NCBI GenBank assembly: GCA_965221795.1 | Contig: OZ244914.1 | Coordinates: 620,001-684,000, forward strand | Source: VYFG01 sp965221795 | Lineage (GTDB): Bacteria > Pseudomonadota > Gammaproteobacteria > Arenicellales > Poriferihabitantaceae | DNA: 64,000 bases | Direction of reading: 5' to 3' | In this document: one piece after another, positions 38,871 through 48,780 of the stretch | How positions within the stretch are numbered: position 1 is the first letter of the stretch | Layout of the letters: each line of letters begins with the position of its first letter | The notes under the pieces: generated by a model | Database searches by the model: none | Seen by the model: only the letters and a program-made list of their open reading frames with translations | Told to the model about the DNA's origin: nothing | Translations under genes and position numbers: made by a program

Positions 38871-38948
38871 ATAGTCGGCCCTGAAAAAACCTGTTTCAGG
38901 TAGCCGCAAGCACCCGCGGTGGGACACTGCCCAACTCGGAGGCCGGCA
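38871..38948. mobile_element. IS5-family 3' end fragment
   Basis: AGTCGGCCCTGAAAAAACCT and the following bases are the terminal ~75 bp found at 60180-60264 (CTCCGAGTTGGGCAGTGTCT...). It joins the IS30 fragment at 38949. Confidence 0.75.
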
Positions 38949-39729
38949 TTACGCCGGTTGAGCGCCGCGGGGCCCCGCCGCCGCGGTCTGGCCCTCCACC
39001 CACTTCAGGAAAGTAAACTTCGAGCCCCGACCCACGGCCGATACCCGCGCCCCCCGGGGTCTCGCGCCAAGGATCGATTCCCGCTCCCAATCGCCGATCC
39101 GGCTCTTCTCGGCCACCACCGAAGGCCGCTCCGCAAGGTCGATCCGATCAGGAATGTGGCCGCGTCCGGCAGGACGGCCGCCGCGCCCGTTCGGCTTCTG
39201 GCCCCGACGCCGCCGGCACCGGTACCGCGTCCCTCCGGCCTGCCGGTCGGCCCGCACCTGCGGGTAGCTCCACTCCTTGCCCGCCATCACTTCGCCCTGC
39301 TGCCGGTACCGACCGGCGATCTGTTCCGGGCTCCCGCCTGCCTGCAGCCGGTCCTCGACCGCTGCCCAGTGCTCGGGCGTCATCTTCCGGGGCACTGCCG
39401 ACGCTTCCTGGCGACGGGCCGTGGCCTTGCCGTCAGCCTGTTGGTGACGGTAGCCGCGCTGGCCACGGTGGCGCGAGGTCTCGCGCGAGATCGTCGCGGG
39501 ATCCCGTCCGAGGTCGCGGGCCATCTCCCGTTTCGACCACCCCCTGTACAACCGGGCTTGAATCTGGCATCGTTCGGCAGGGGTCAGGTGATGGTAGCCT
39601 ACGGGCATGGCAATCCTCCGTTGGTGAGAAACAGAGAGATTGTTGGCCATCCTTTGGCCCACCGCAAGCGGCTTTTCAACTCGCAGGCCAGCGGCTTACA
39701 GGGTGTTGCACCTCACACTGGAAAAGGGG
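38949..39729 (-). mobile_element. IS30 fragment with 5' two thirds of transposase
   Basis: The transposase N-terminus MPVGYHHLTPAERCQIQARL starts at 39608. HTH KREMARDLGRDPATISRETS and RIGDWERESILGARPRGARV (first Asp region) are present; it ends at about residue 215 near the IS5 fragment, so the Asp/Glu of the catalytic triad are missing. The left terminal repeat (CAGTGTGAGGTGCAACAC type) ends at 39729 in an unusual G-run. Confidence 0.88.
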
Positions 39730-39742
39730 GGGGGGGGGGGGG
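39726..39742 (+). repeat. 17-G homopolymer tract
   Basis: Seventeen consecutive G (with four A before), starting at the IS30 terminal GGGG. It lies ~70 bp upstream of the start of a secreted-protein gene and just before TTGACA, so tract length could change promoter geometry. It may also be prone to sequencing error. Confidence 0.85.
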
Positions 39743-39810
39743 CAAATTGACAGCCTGTATGCTACACTCCGGTCTGCTCCGATTTTCACTCTATATCTGG
39801 AGGAAACGCA

Positions 39811-40578
39811 ATGAGAAAAGACAGAAGAGACACACAAGAGTCCCCCCCCCCCCCCTCCAAACTAGCCATTCTACTGTTGCTCGGGGCGCTACTGCTTTCC
39901 GGTGGCGCAAACGCACAATCGATCAACGCATCTGTATGGCTGGAACAATCCGGGGATTTGATTAGGGGCTGCGGGGATGACGACGAGGAAGTATTGCGAA
40001 TCCGCGCCAGTGGTGGATTCTTCTACTGCCTCAACCAAGAGCAGAGGGACACATGGTCCGTGAACAACCCAGGCCGCAAGATCTTCACCTGTGGCAACAC
40101 AAGCGTCAATCTCCATGTCGCCGATGAAGTAAGGGAGAACATACTACAGGTCAACCACGACGGGACATGGCGGGACCTGGGCGGAGTTGGCTCAGGTGAA
40201 GTCACTGTGCCCATCAGTGGCAGCACCAAGCACGTCAGGGTTCGGGCCAAGCCTGGCGTGCAGCTTATGACCAATCTGCCCGGCGGCATCACAGGTCCAA
40301 GCGCAACGCGTCGCGGACAGCAAAGCATATCTTACGGCCCGCCTGATACCCGCCTAAGGTACAGGGCAATAGAGCATTTCGTGATCCAGATGAACAAGTC
40401 CGTAGGTGTGCGGAACGACTACAAATTCACCGGCACGAACCTCATTGGCTCTGATGTTAGTCATCTCGACCAGTTCTTGATCGGCGAAAAGGGAGTCAGG
40501 ATGTATGTTGTGGACCCCAATCCAAATCTTCCTTCAGTGCCGCGACAGAAAAGCACATGCACTCCACCCTCTCCATGA
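39811..40578 (+). CDS. Secreted protein of unknown function with poly-C tract (3' end replaced)
   Basis: A 255-residue frame. The start has a strong GGAGG ribosome-binding site 8 bp before ATG. Residues 11-15 come from a run of 14 C (39842-39855), encoding SPPPPS. A signal peptide follows (KLAILLLLGALLLSGGANAQ, cleavage expected after ANA or AQ). The mature part is rich in polar residues with several Cys (RGCGDDDEE, FFYCLNQEQ, FTCGNTSV). The last ~15 residues derive from the adjacent IS. No family recognised. Confidence 0.6.
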   Translation: MRKDRRDTQESPPPPSKLAILLLLGALLLSGGANAQSINASVWLEQSGDLIRGCGDDDEEVLRIRASGGFFYCLNQEQRDTWSVNNPGRKIFTCGNTSVNLHVADEVRENILQVNHDGTWRDLGGVGSGEVTVPISGSTKHVRVRAKPGVQLMTNLPGGITGPSATRRGQQSISYGPPDTRLRYRAIEHFVIQMNKSVGVRNDYKFTGTNLIGSDVSHLDQFLIGEKGVRMYVVDPNPNLPSVPRQKSTCTPPSP

Positions 40579-40599
40579 CATACAGGATCTACATTCAGC

Positions 40600-41750
40600 C
40601 TTGAATGTGCAACGCTTGGTGAGGCGCTGGTTTCACCAGAGTCGAAGGCGTTTTGCAAGACCTTGATGGGTGTTTTGAAGCCGAGGCACTCGCGCGGCCT
40701 GTTGTTGATCCTGTGGACGGCCTGTTGGACCTGCTCGTCGGTGATCTGGTCGAGCAGCATGGACTTGGGGAAGTACTGTCTGAGCAGCCCGTTGGGTTGC
40801 TCGTTCAGGCCGCGCTCCCAGCTGTGGTAGGGTCGGGCGTAGTAGGCGCTGCTGCTGGTGGCCTCGGAGACGATGGCGTGGTCGGCGAACTCGCGCCCGT
40901 TGTCGTAGGTGATGGTGTCGATGATGCCTTCGAGGCTGCTGGTGATGCGGCGCAGGATACTGGTCGTCTCGGCCGTGGTCTTGCGCGTGATGTGCTCCGC
41001 GAGCAGCATCCTGGATTTGTGCTCGGCGAGCGTCACGAGGCCGCCGCGGTGGTCGTTGCCGATGACGGTGTCCCCTTCCCAGTCGCCGAAGCGCGAGTGC
41101 GCGTCCACGACCGGCGGTCGCTCGGAGATGTCCGTCCGGCCTGGCAGCCTGCCCCTGTAGTCGTTCTTCCCGTAGCGCTTCCTGCGCCTTCGGGGCGTGC
41201 CTGAAGCCGGTATGCAGGTCGCCGCCGGCGCGCTTGTTACGCTACACCATCCGGTAGATGGTCTCGTGTGACACCCAGTCGCCACCGTCCAGGTGCTGCG
41301 CCTGTTTTGGACGATACCCCCCGCTGCCCCGCGTTCCGCCTCAACTCCCGCGACACCGTCGACCGCCCCATCGACCTCGCGGTCTCCGAGCGGAAATCCC
41401 CCGCCTGATTCATGACCGGGACCTGCCGACAGCGCCAGTCCGACAGCCGCCTGTTGTACCGCCGCGACCGATACCCCGCAAGCCTCACCGGACACGGCAG
41501 CGACTGCAGCATTCCGACCCGCTCGACCGGATCGTCGCCGGAAAAGTCCCCGATCGCCGCCGCTTCCAGGTCGATGCCGATGAGATGCATCGCCGACGGC
41601 TTGCGCTTCATCACCGCCGCCCCACCCAGGTGGCTCTCGATGTAGACGTCGTGGGGCGGCATCCTGCCAATCCGGGGCTGGCACCGCCCGCCGTTGCCTG
41701 GGAACCCAGAGAGGACTTGCCCATGAAGAAATACCGGGATCACGATTCAG
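40600..41750 (-). mobile_element. Second type of IS30-family element, degenerate
   Basis: The C-terminal half is one frame: SFGDWEGDT-type first Asp (RFGDWEGDTVIGNDHRGGLV), TYDNGREFADHAIVSEATSS (second Asp), HSWERGLNEQPNGLLRQYFP (Glu) and NNRPRECLGFKTPIKVLQNA. The N-terminal half, with RSTVSRELRRNAGQRG, is in another frame. It differs clearly from the other IS30 copies. Terminal repeats not defined. Confidence 0.75.
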
Positions 41751-42019
41751 TACCGGCACCATGGGCAAAAACGGAGAAATGTCAAGCACCCACCGACATT
41801 CCACTATTTCCGGGCCCCGGGGTAATAATTCACAAGTTGAATAATAGCCTTTTTTGGCGTATGCTTATTTTTCAGTAACTCATGCATCAAATTGTGTACA
41901 ACTTTTTTACGAAAAAGTGTTGACATAGGAAAGCGTTGGACGTTATCTGTACAATTCCAGTAGATCCGTTATGAAGAATACAAGCGATAGGAATTGGCCC
42001 GCACCAGAGAATTGGGTAG

Positions 42020-42277
42020 ATGGGTAAGGTCATGTCTTGGAAAGACGCTTTCAAACTCTCTGTGACTTTTTCCGTTTCCTTGGTTTCGGTTGCGGCCCTG
42101 TTTTATGGAATAATGAATGCGAGTTTGAATGGTATCGAAAACAATCTCAGCGAGATACGGAACGATGTGCATTCACTCCGGGAAAACGTACACGCGCTTG
42201 ATATACGCTTAGCTAGTTTGGAAGAGAGAATCCCGCCAATAGATTGGCGACAGGCCGCTTCAGTAACCTTGGATTAA
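42020..42277 (+). CDS. Small membrane/coiled-coil protein
   Basis: An 85-residue protein with an N-terminal transmembrane segment (LSVTFSVSLVSVAALFYGIM) followed by a heptad-like helix (LNGIENNLSEIRNDVHSLRE, NVHALDIRLASLEERI). The order (anchor first, coil second) is opposite to that of the cassette family. AT-richer than its surroundings. No family recognised. Confidence 0.45.
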   Translation: MGKVMSWKDAFKLSVTFSVSLVSVAALFYGIMNASLNGIENNLSEIRNDVHSLRENVHALDIRLASLEERIPPIDWRQAASVTLD

Positions 42278-42383
42278 GAAATCATGAAATTTCTTCCTTG
42301 GATATCGGCCCTGATTTTGGGAGCCCAAAGGATTCCGTTCTACCGTCCCGGCTTTTGCTGGTAGGAGAATCGTTTTATGGGTG

Positions 42384-42600
42384 CCCCCTTTCCAGTGTGA
42401 AGTGCAACACCCCCTAAGCCGCTGGCTGGTGAGGTGAAAAGGGGGCTGGATTTGGGGCCTTGGTGGCGGCATTTGCGACGCTTTGAGGCTCCAGGAACGT
42501 CCGCGAACGATGGGCGATGGAAAATGCTGGCCTCCGAGCCGGGCGGTGTTCCATCATGGGTGCTGGCGGCCCCTTGAGACAGATTTTCAGGGTCGACTAC
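42384..42600. mobile_element. IS30 left-end fragment joined to an IS5 3' fragment
   Basis: CCAGTGTGAAGTGCAACACC (42391 on) is an IS30 terminal repeat; from about 42440 the sequence (GGCATTTGCGACGCTTTGAG ... GACAGATTTTCAGGGTCGAC) matches the IS5 ends at 57230-57358 and 54530-54658. It fills the gap between the coiled-coil gene and hamB. Confidence 0.8.
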
Positions 42601-42638
42601 TTAGTGTTGTCAACACGCCTTACTCAAGACACCTGTCG

Positions 42639-45600
42639 TCATGTCCCCGGCCCAATTCGATGAACAAGCGCCTCTCCCTCTCTCAAGTCTATCTCAGCAT
42701 AAGTCACCGAACTCGGAAGCTCCTCAATCACTTCGTTCAACCAGCCGACTCTGCGTAAGTCCGGCCCTGCCAGCAATGTTCCACCCTCATCAGGATTCGG
42801 TTCTACGCGAACCAACGCGCGGTCCTGCACAGCTTGATGATAAAGCTCGGAGATTTGGAAGCCCTCCGTGGATTTGTGCCATGCCCGCTCCCTATCGCTC
42901 AGCGCTTCAGCCCTGAACCGATGCCAAAGCCTTGCGGTTGACTCGCTGGGCCAATCCTCACGCAACGACAAGCCCGCGACGACGTTACTGGCAAGCCACT
43001 GCCGCATTCCGCTGCCATCGAAGAATTCCGGATCGAGTTCTCTTACTACTGCCAGGGCTGCCTCTCGTGAAGTCAGGCCTCCGCGAACCAGCAAGGTCAT
43101 GCGAAAATCCGGCAACCCGGTATCGACGCATGCGGCCGCCGCACCGGGGATCATTCCATCTTCGGGCTCCCAGCCGAGCGAATGACGGCGGACCCGAACT
43201 GCTTCAAGCGCCCATACCAGCCGATACACGAATGCGTTTTCGATCAGCGCGACGTTCTCCGATCCGATATCGGACAGTGACGATCCGTTGATCCACTCCC
43301 GCAGAATGTCTCTCCAATCGTCATCAAGCGTTTCGGTCGCGAATGGTTGAACGGTGAGCAATCGCTCCGCCAGCTGTTTCAGCGACTCGTGCAGCTCGCC
43401 TGTATCGCCTTGCAATGCTGCCATATCCGCCCGATCAAGATCATTTGCGAGTTCGTCCGCCATTGCATCCACTCGAATTCCTGCTTCCAGACCGACACCC
43501 ATCGCGTAGTGCCCGTATCGCTGCGCCTCCGTAGTTTCTCCCCAGATGAGACGGGCCCGGGCTGTAAGAACGCGCAATTGCCCTCTCTTTACACTAGGTG
43601 GGTGACGCTCAAGCTGCCGTTCCCACAACGATCCCGACAAAGCCTCCTCGATCAGTTCTGACAGGTTCTCGGCGTCGGCATCCAGTGCATCGACCAAACC
43701 GAGAACGATAGAATCGACCTTCGCAACAAGTTGTTCAAGCTCCTCCCCATCTTCGTCGGCACTCTTTCTCCATGCCTCGCGCGCGTTGGCCAGGTATTCG
43801 TAACCCTCCGCCCCATCTATTCCGTTAGCCGCAAGACGCTGAATGACTTTATGAATGACTGCAATGAATCCACTTTCAAGCGATCGCTCCCGCACTTCGT
43901 TCACTAACCTTAGCCACTGATCGCGGCGCTCTACGAAGCTATCGTTCATCACATGTAGAATCAGACCTTCCGTGTCCACGAAGGCGCGTCCAGCACGACC
44001 GGATACGTTTGCAAATTCCTCGCCGGAAATGGGTTTGCGTTGGCGGACAAGGTAGGGGACAAGCAGCACCGTCGCGTTGAGGTTCAGGCCTTGAGCAAGT
44101 GTCGGAGAGGCTGCAGTGACCTTGATCTTTCCCGAGGCGAGCAACCGTTCGACTTCACGCAAAAAGGGACTTGGCAACTTGCCGTGATGAATTGCCATTC
44201 CATAGCGCAGACACTGAACGGCAGGATGGTCGCGCCCAAGCCACTCTGCCCCGATCATTATCGCTGACTCGATATCTTCGGGCGTATCCAGCAAAGACGG
44301 CAGATATCCCTTTTCTACGAGTCTGACGGCACGTTTGCCGTAGCCTTCGACCCAATTTGCCTGGGTAATGTAGATCAGCGTACACTTCCCAACTGCGGCG
44401 AAGCGCCATGCGCTCATCAAGACTACATCCTTCAACTCGCGCGGATACGAATTGTGATCGCGGCCGCGCGGAGGCAATTCTCGTATGAATTCGCTGACGA
44501 ATGGACCGTTGTCCTTGAGGTCGTAGTTCAAACGCCCAGCGGTGCCCCGCCATTCGAGCGTGCCGAAGTGCTGATCCGTCGGACGCCAGTTTGATCTGAC
44601 AGGCTCTCCTTCCGCATCGGACCGGATCCAAGCGGTCATATCGGTCAGATGCTCGCTATCCGGCAATACCGCGGATAGACATACGATTCTGCGTTCCCCT
44701 GCGTCCGCTCTTCGCAAGAGTCGCTGTACGAGAACCTCGTAGTGAATCTCTCGATCCCCGGGACCGATGAGATGACCTTCATCCAGTACGATCAGACCCA
44801 CGTTATCAATGATCGTGGGATCACTTCGCAATGCGAAGTCCAGCTTCTCTGGCGTTGACACAACAATGTCGTGGCTGCGAAGCGCATCCGTGTCGCCCAC
44901 AGACAGGCCGCTCTTGCCGTACAGCGACGATACGGTCGCCCCAAGCGGACCGAACTGCGAACGAAACGATCGCTCAGACTGCGTCGACAGCGCACGCAAA
45001 GGCGTGACGATCATGGTTCGTTTGCCCATCGCAAGCGCGGTGAGTGTGGCAAGCTCGGCGACGCGAGTCTTCCCCGCGCTCGTCGGAAGCGCAACGACAA
45101 GGTCGTCGGCAGGGTCCGCAGCCCTTCTTGCCGCATCCACCTGCGACGGCCAAAGTTCGATCTCTGCTACTTTGCGAGCGAATAATGAAGAAATGAAAAT
45201 CGTCCGCAAATCCGAGTACCGTGCCAATGCGCCGTTCGGCGGATTCAGGGGCAGCACTACATGCAGCGATTGCCGCCAGAGATCGTCCAATAGCCCGAGC
45301 GTCAAGCGGATGATCCACCAAAGCGAAGCCATTCCGTTCTCGCTGGCCAACTTGACGGCCTCCAGGAGTATGTCCCTGGCGGTGTCGACGAACGCTGATT
45401 CGCCCGTGCGCAAGGCGAATTCGAAACTCGCAAGTGCCCTGCATACGGACCCGATCAGGATCAGTCCGATTTCCGCTTCGCGATCTTCATCCGGCCCCCC
45501 CAATCGCTCCACTATCGCACCGTCGAGGTGTCGATCGTCGCGAAGCCATTCTCTCGCCGTATTCCGCACTCCATCAAGGTCTCTCAGCATGAGGCGAACC

Positions 45601-46031
45601 AGACAGGCCTCCGCGGTATTCAGGTTTTGTTCTTCCGTGTCGACGGGTCGGAAGAGCGCATAGGCAATGGCGGCAAAACTTCCGAGATGATAGGAAGCTG
45701 CTGCGATGACGCGATGAAATCCGCGCTGCGGATCGGTTGGATCACCGTTTCTCACGAGGTTCTCGAACGCCTTGCCAGAACTCCTGAATGCGTTCCTGGC
45801 CAAGCGATGTCCGGGATCCAAGGCATTCAACTCGAGCCCGGCATCAAGCACCGCAAATCCATACTCGGCCAGGTCGGCGCCCAGCGTTAGGCGAAACTCC
45901 GGTGCGCCATCAAGAACCACGCCGTCCTGCCGCATGATCGACCATGCTTCGCCCATATTGAGTACACGCCCGCGTGCACCACCATCGAGTGCGAGCTGCA
46001 GGAACTCGACCAATTCCTCAATCGTCTCCAA
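42639..46031 (-). CDS. hamB: Hachiman defence helicase HamB
   Basis: A 1130-residue superfamily 2 helicase. Walker A is ALPTSAGKTRVAELATLTAL (about residue 300), the Walker B box is LIVLDEGHLIG (DEGH), and later motifs include VCLSAVLPDSEHLTDM and ITQANWVEGYGKRAVRLVEK. The second RecA domain has AASPTLAQGLNLNATVLLVP and VSGRAGRAFVDTEG. Long N- and C-terminal extensions match HamB size. It overlaps hamA by 14 bp. In the studied system HamAB senses damaged or invading DNA and degrades it. Confidence 0.88.
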   Translation of the reverse strand: METIEELVEFLQLALDGGARGRVLNMGEAWSIMRQDGVVLDGAPEFRLTLGADLAEYGFAVLDAGLELNALDPGHRLARNAFRSSGKAFENLVRNGDPTDPQRGFHRVIAAASYHLGSFAAIAYALFRPVDTEEQNLNTAEACLVRLMLRDLDGVRNTAREWLRDDRHLDGAIVERLGGPDEDREAEIGLILIGSVCRALASFEFALRTGESAFVDTARDILLEAVKLASENGMASLWWIIRLTLGLLDDLWRQSLHVVLPLNPPNGALARYSDLRTIFISSLFARKVAEIELWPSQVDAARRAADPADDLVVALPTSAGKTRVAELATLTALAMGKRTMIVTPLRALSTQSERSFRSQFGPLGATVSSLYGKSGLSVGDTDALRSHDIVVSTPEKLDFALRSDPTIIDNVGLIVLDEGHLIGPGDREIHYEVLVQRLLRRADAGERRIVCLSAVLPDSEHLTDMTAWIRSDAEGEPVRSNWRPTDQHFGTLEWRGTAGRLNYDLKDNGPFVSEFIRELPPRGRDHNSYPRELKDVVLMSAWRFAAVGKCTLIYITQANWVEGYGKRAVRLVEKGYLPSLLDTPEDIESAIMIGAEWLGRDHPAVQCLRYGMAIHHGKLPSPFLREVERLLASGKIKVTAASPTLAQGLNLNATVLLVPYLVRQRKPISGEEFANVSGRAGRAFVDTEGLILHVMNDSFVERRDQWLRLVNEVRERSLESGFIAVIHKVIQRLAANGIDGAEGYEYLANAREAWRKSADEDGEELEQLVAKVDSIVLGLVDALDADAENLSELIEEALSGSLWERQLERHPPSVKRGQLRVLTARARLIWGETTEAQRYGHYAMGVGLEAGIRVDAMADELANDLDRADMAALQGDTGELHESLKQLAERLLTVQPFATETLDDDWRDILREWINGSSLSDIGSENVALIENAFVYRLVWALEAVRVRRHSLGWEPEDGMIPGAAAACVDTGLPDFRMTLLVRGGLTSREAALAVVRELDPEFFDGSGMRQWLASNVVAGLSLREDWPSESTARLWHRFRAEALSDRERAWHKSTEGFQISELYHQAVQDRALVRVEPNPDEGGTLLAGPDLRRVGWLNEVIEELPSSVTYAEIDLREGEALVHRIGPGT

Positions 46032-46812
46032 CCAACCCTGCCTCCTCGCAGGCTCCTTCGTAAACCGCCTCGATAAAATCTCCGTGGTCCGGAATTCTCA
46101 GATTCACCGAGTGCTGCGGGTGCGAGTCGTTCGAGCCATTCAGATCGTTTCGAATGACCTGACTTACCTGATTGCCGGTCAGCGTGAACAGCAGATGGGC
46201 GAGCCTTCTCTTCGGCACCGCCCGACTAGTTGCCTCTCGCAGGATTTGCCGTCCAAGTTCCTTCTGGTCTGGGTCGTCGCTCTGGATCAGCTTGCGGGCC
46301 ACGAATATCAGCGAGTGTCCTGACGGCCTGCCGTGGTCCTCATCCAGCCTCGCCCGCGCCGTTTCGACCGTTCGCCGGGACAAGGCCTGCGCACTCTTGG
46401 CCTCACCCTTCAACAAGATCAATCGGCCATCATCGTCATGGGCGACGCCGATCACGTCCTCACCGCGCATTGCCATGTCCCGATGATCCTTGTCGCGCAG
46501 TTTGCGCACAGGCACTTTATAGCCTAGCCGTTCTTCAACGAACTCCGTGGCTAGAATTTCACCGAGATCCCCCGATCTGCCAATTGTTCTCTCCGGCAGC
46601 AATGTGCGAATGCACTCCGCCGTCGCCGGATACCCCAGCGTTTCCAGGATCTTCGCGACTCCGTCATCAGTCACATAGTGACTCAGGACGCGGCCGGGCA
46701 GCTCGTCCAAAGCATGCTTGCGCCCATTCTTCGATTCGGACAGACGCCACAGCGTCTTATCCCTGTTGCGCGACCGATCAGCGTCACACCAGTATTCGTA
46801 CAGTTCGGTCAT
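46018..46812 (-). CDS. hamA: Hachiman nuclease effector HamA (DUF1837)
   Basis: A 264-residue protein. The DUF1837 core reads RSGDLGEILATEFVEERLGY, KLRDKDHRDMAMRGEDVIGV and GRLILLKGEAKSAQALSRRT: Glu in the first helix, Asp in EDVIG and the E-x-K in GEAKS, an intact PD-(D/E)XK-type nuclease site. First gene of the hamAB pair. An IS5-type transposase fragment reaches right up to its start codon, so the native promoter may have been replaced. Confidence 0.85.
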   Translation of the reverse strand: MTELYEYWCDADRSRNRDKTLWRLSESKNGRKHALDELPGRVLSHYVTDDGVAKILETLGYPATAECIRTLLPERTIGRSGDLGEILATEFVEERLGYKVPVRKLRDKDHRDMAMRGEDVIGVAHDDDGRLILLKGEAKSAQALSRRTVETARARLDEDHGRPSGHSLIFVARKLIQSDDPDQKELGRQILREATSRAVPKRRLAHLLFTLTGNQVSQVIRNDLNGSNDSHPQHSVNLRIPDHGDFIEAVYEGACEEAGLVGDD

Positions 46813-47100
46813 ATTTCGGCGCGGCTATCTCCTGGACGCATCATGGGGATATCCGAAATCTGTTTCTTCGCCGAAGTCGATAAGGCTCCAGCATCGTCGT
46901 GATGCCAGGCCCTGTGGACGGATTTGATCAAGATGAAGGCAGCTGCGAGAGCGACGCAGGAGCTGAGGTTCGTGGCGGTCTTTTCACAGCGCAGGACGAT
47001 GCGCTGGAAGCGTTTGAGCTTTCCGACGGCCTGTTCGATCCCCGCCCTTTCCCTGTAGAATACTTTTTTCTTTGGAGCCAGCGCATCCACTGGAACCGTA
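46809..47100 (-). pseudogene. IS5-group transposase C-terminal fragment
   Basis: Reads KKKVFYRERAGIEQAVGKLK then RFQRIVLRCEKTATNLSSCV and AAAFILIKSVHRA, the typical C-terminal DDE Glu helix (R-x-x-I-E-x-x-x-x-x-L-K). The N-terminal part is missing. Co-oriented with and abutting hamA. Confidence 0.75.
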
Positions 47101-47765
47101 GAAATAGATTTCTGTGCGATAGCATGAACTCCATCAACGCCATACCTGAAATTGTTGATAGATTCTAGAATTATTGTCTTGCCGCTCTCATTGAGTACAA
47201 CAAGCGTATTATAGTGCTTTTACACATCAAGATGGATAGTCGTTTTATTGGTTATTCCACGGAATCTGACCATCGATTCGCCGATCAAAGTGACCACCCA
47301 ATCCACGGTAAATTGACCACTCTAGCCCCATATATTTACCATCTCAATCAGAGCTTAGCAACGTAACAGTCATCGAGCAGCAGGGATCACTCCCTGTGGT
47401 CCGGTTGCGGAAGAGGCGGCAATGCTACCCCCATCTACTTCGTCATCTCCAGCCTCGGGTTCCTGCGCTTCCCACATCTCCCGGTCGACCGATCAATGAC
47501 AGCCACCATCCTGCCGGCATGGTCCACGAACCACCTCTCCCCGGCCTTGTGCTCCTGCCATATCACCCGTTCCCGCTTCCCGACCCATTAGCGGTAATGC
47601 CGGCAGAACTAGGACCTGCTCACGCAATTTACCTTCCCTATGGTATATCCGGTACCGGTCATTTTCAGCGGCCACCGCGTGGAGGAACCGATCCAGGGAA
47701 CTCACCCCCGTACCCTACGAACGCATTGCGCCACAGCTGCCAAGGCCGCGCGGTCATGTCTGCCT
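47101..47765. other. Scrambled stretch with no recognisable gene
   Basis: The part 47101-47350 is AT-rich with multiple stops. From 47395 to 47700 long frames occur on both strands but match nothing I know (for example minus-strand LDRFLHAVAAENDRYRIYHR, possibly transposase-like). Repeat ends were not found. Confidence 0.35.
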
Positions 47766-48445
47766 GCCGAATCGGCAGGTGCTCAACGCCATTCTCTATG
47801 TGGCTGAGCACGGCGGCAAATGGCGTGGCCTGCCGGAGCGATTCGGTAACTGGCACACCGTCTCTCCTGCGGCGGAACCGGTGGTCGAAGAGCGGAGTTC
47901 GGGATCGCGAGTTCGAGCCTCTTCAACGGCCGCAGAGGATTCGGGCCCGGATCAAGGTCCATCCCGACGGGTACCGGTGCGCGAAAAAAACGGGGCCCAG
48001 TGCATCGGCCAATCCCGGGACGGCGGCAACTCCTCACTTCCCCTGGTGGCCGCGGAGGCCCGAACCGCCGTCGCCTTCCGACTCTCCCCCGGTCATGCGC
48101 ACGACGTCCCGGAGGGGCGGAAACTCCAGACGCAGAGGGCAACCCCATGGAATCGTCCGGCCTTGTTCATGGACCGTGCCTATGAAGACGAGGAAACCCG
48201 AACCTCGGCGGCCCGTCTCAGTTTACAGCTCGTGGTGCCGCTCATCAAGCGCCACCGCATTACTCCCTGGGAATAGGATCGGAAATGGTACCGACGGCGC
48301 AACGAGGTCGAGCGGCGGTTCCGGCGGCTCCAAGGCTTGCGCCGGCTGTCCTCACGCTTCGACAAACTGGATGTCCGGTTCCTTGGATTCGTGGTCTTTG
48401 CTTGATTATGGATGCACTACGTAGTGTCAACACGCCCTACTTGTT
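47766..48445 (+). pseudogene. IS5-family (IS427-like) transposase, multiply frameshifted
   Basis: Recognisable pieces: LNAILYVAEHGGKWRGLPER FGNWHT, then in another frame KVHPDG, then TAVAFRLSPGHAHDVPEGRK, FMDRAYEDEETR (Asp) and, after a stop, YRRRNEVERRFRRLQGLRR (Glu helix) ending FDKLDVRFLGFV. The sequence GTAGTGTCAACACGCCCTAC at its end (48420) has a relative at 42602. Confidence 0.7.
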
Positions 48446-48599
48446 TTCGGGGACGATGGGCCATCACGCAGCCACGCGCTTCAAAAAACGGTTGCACCTC
48501 GGCCCATGCCAGGCTTGATTGGGATAGGAAGGATTCTGGACACATTGACTTTCAAAAATGATTTTCACAAAATGATCGCCTCAGTGATCAGCCCAACGG

Positions 48600-48780
48600 T
48601 AGCCATTCCGTTTTGAAATGGTCAATATCGTTTCAGGCAGGTGATGCCGTTGGTGAACCGGGCATCAGTGCACTGAAGGATGAGATCCTGCCTTGGCTGG
48701 ATGGTCTGCTGGGGTGTGACATTGGCAAGCAGCCCCCCAGTTGCTGGTTCCATGCTCGACAGAAACCGGATGACCCATGA
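48600..48780 (+). pseudogene. 3' end of a truncated upstream gene
   Basis: A frame reading LKDEILPWLDGLLGCDIGKQ then PPSCWFHARQKPDDP ends at a TGA that overlaps the next start (ATGAATG). The 5' part is missing, probably removed by the IS upstream. The overlap suggests it was translationally coupled to the ferredoxin-like gene. The rest of 48446-48600 shows nothing. Confidence 0.4.

Noticed and set aside
39726..39742. G-run taken as proof of phase variation
   Set aside because: Homopolymers above 10 are also common assembly errors; kept only as a hypothesis.
40903..41160. Plus-strand frames across the second IS30-type transposase
   Set aside because: Shadow of the minus-strand transposase, which has clear DDE motifs.
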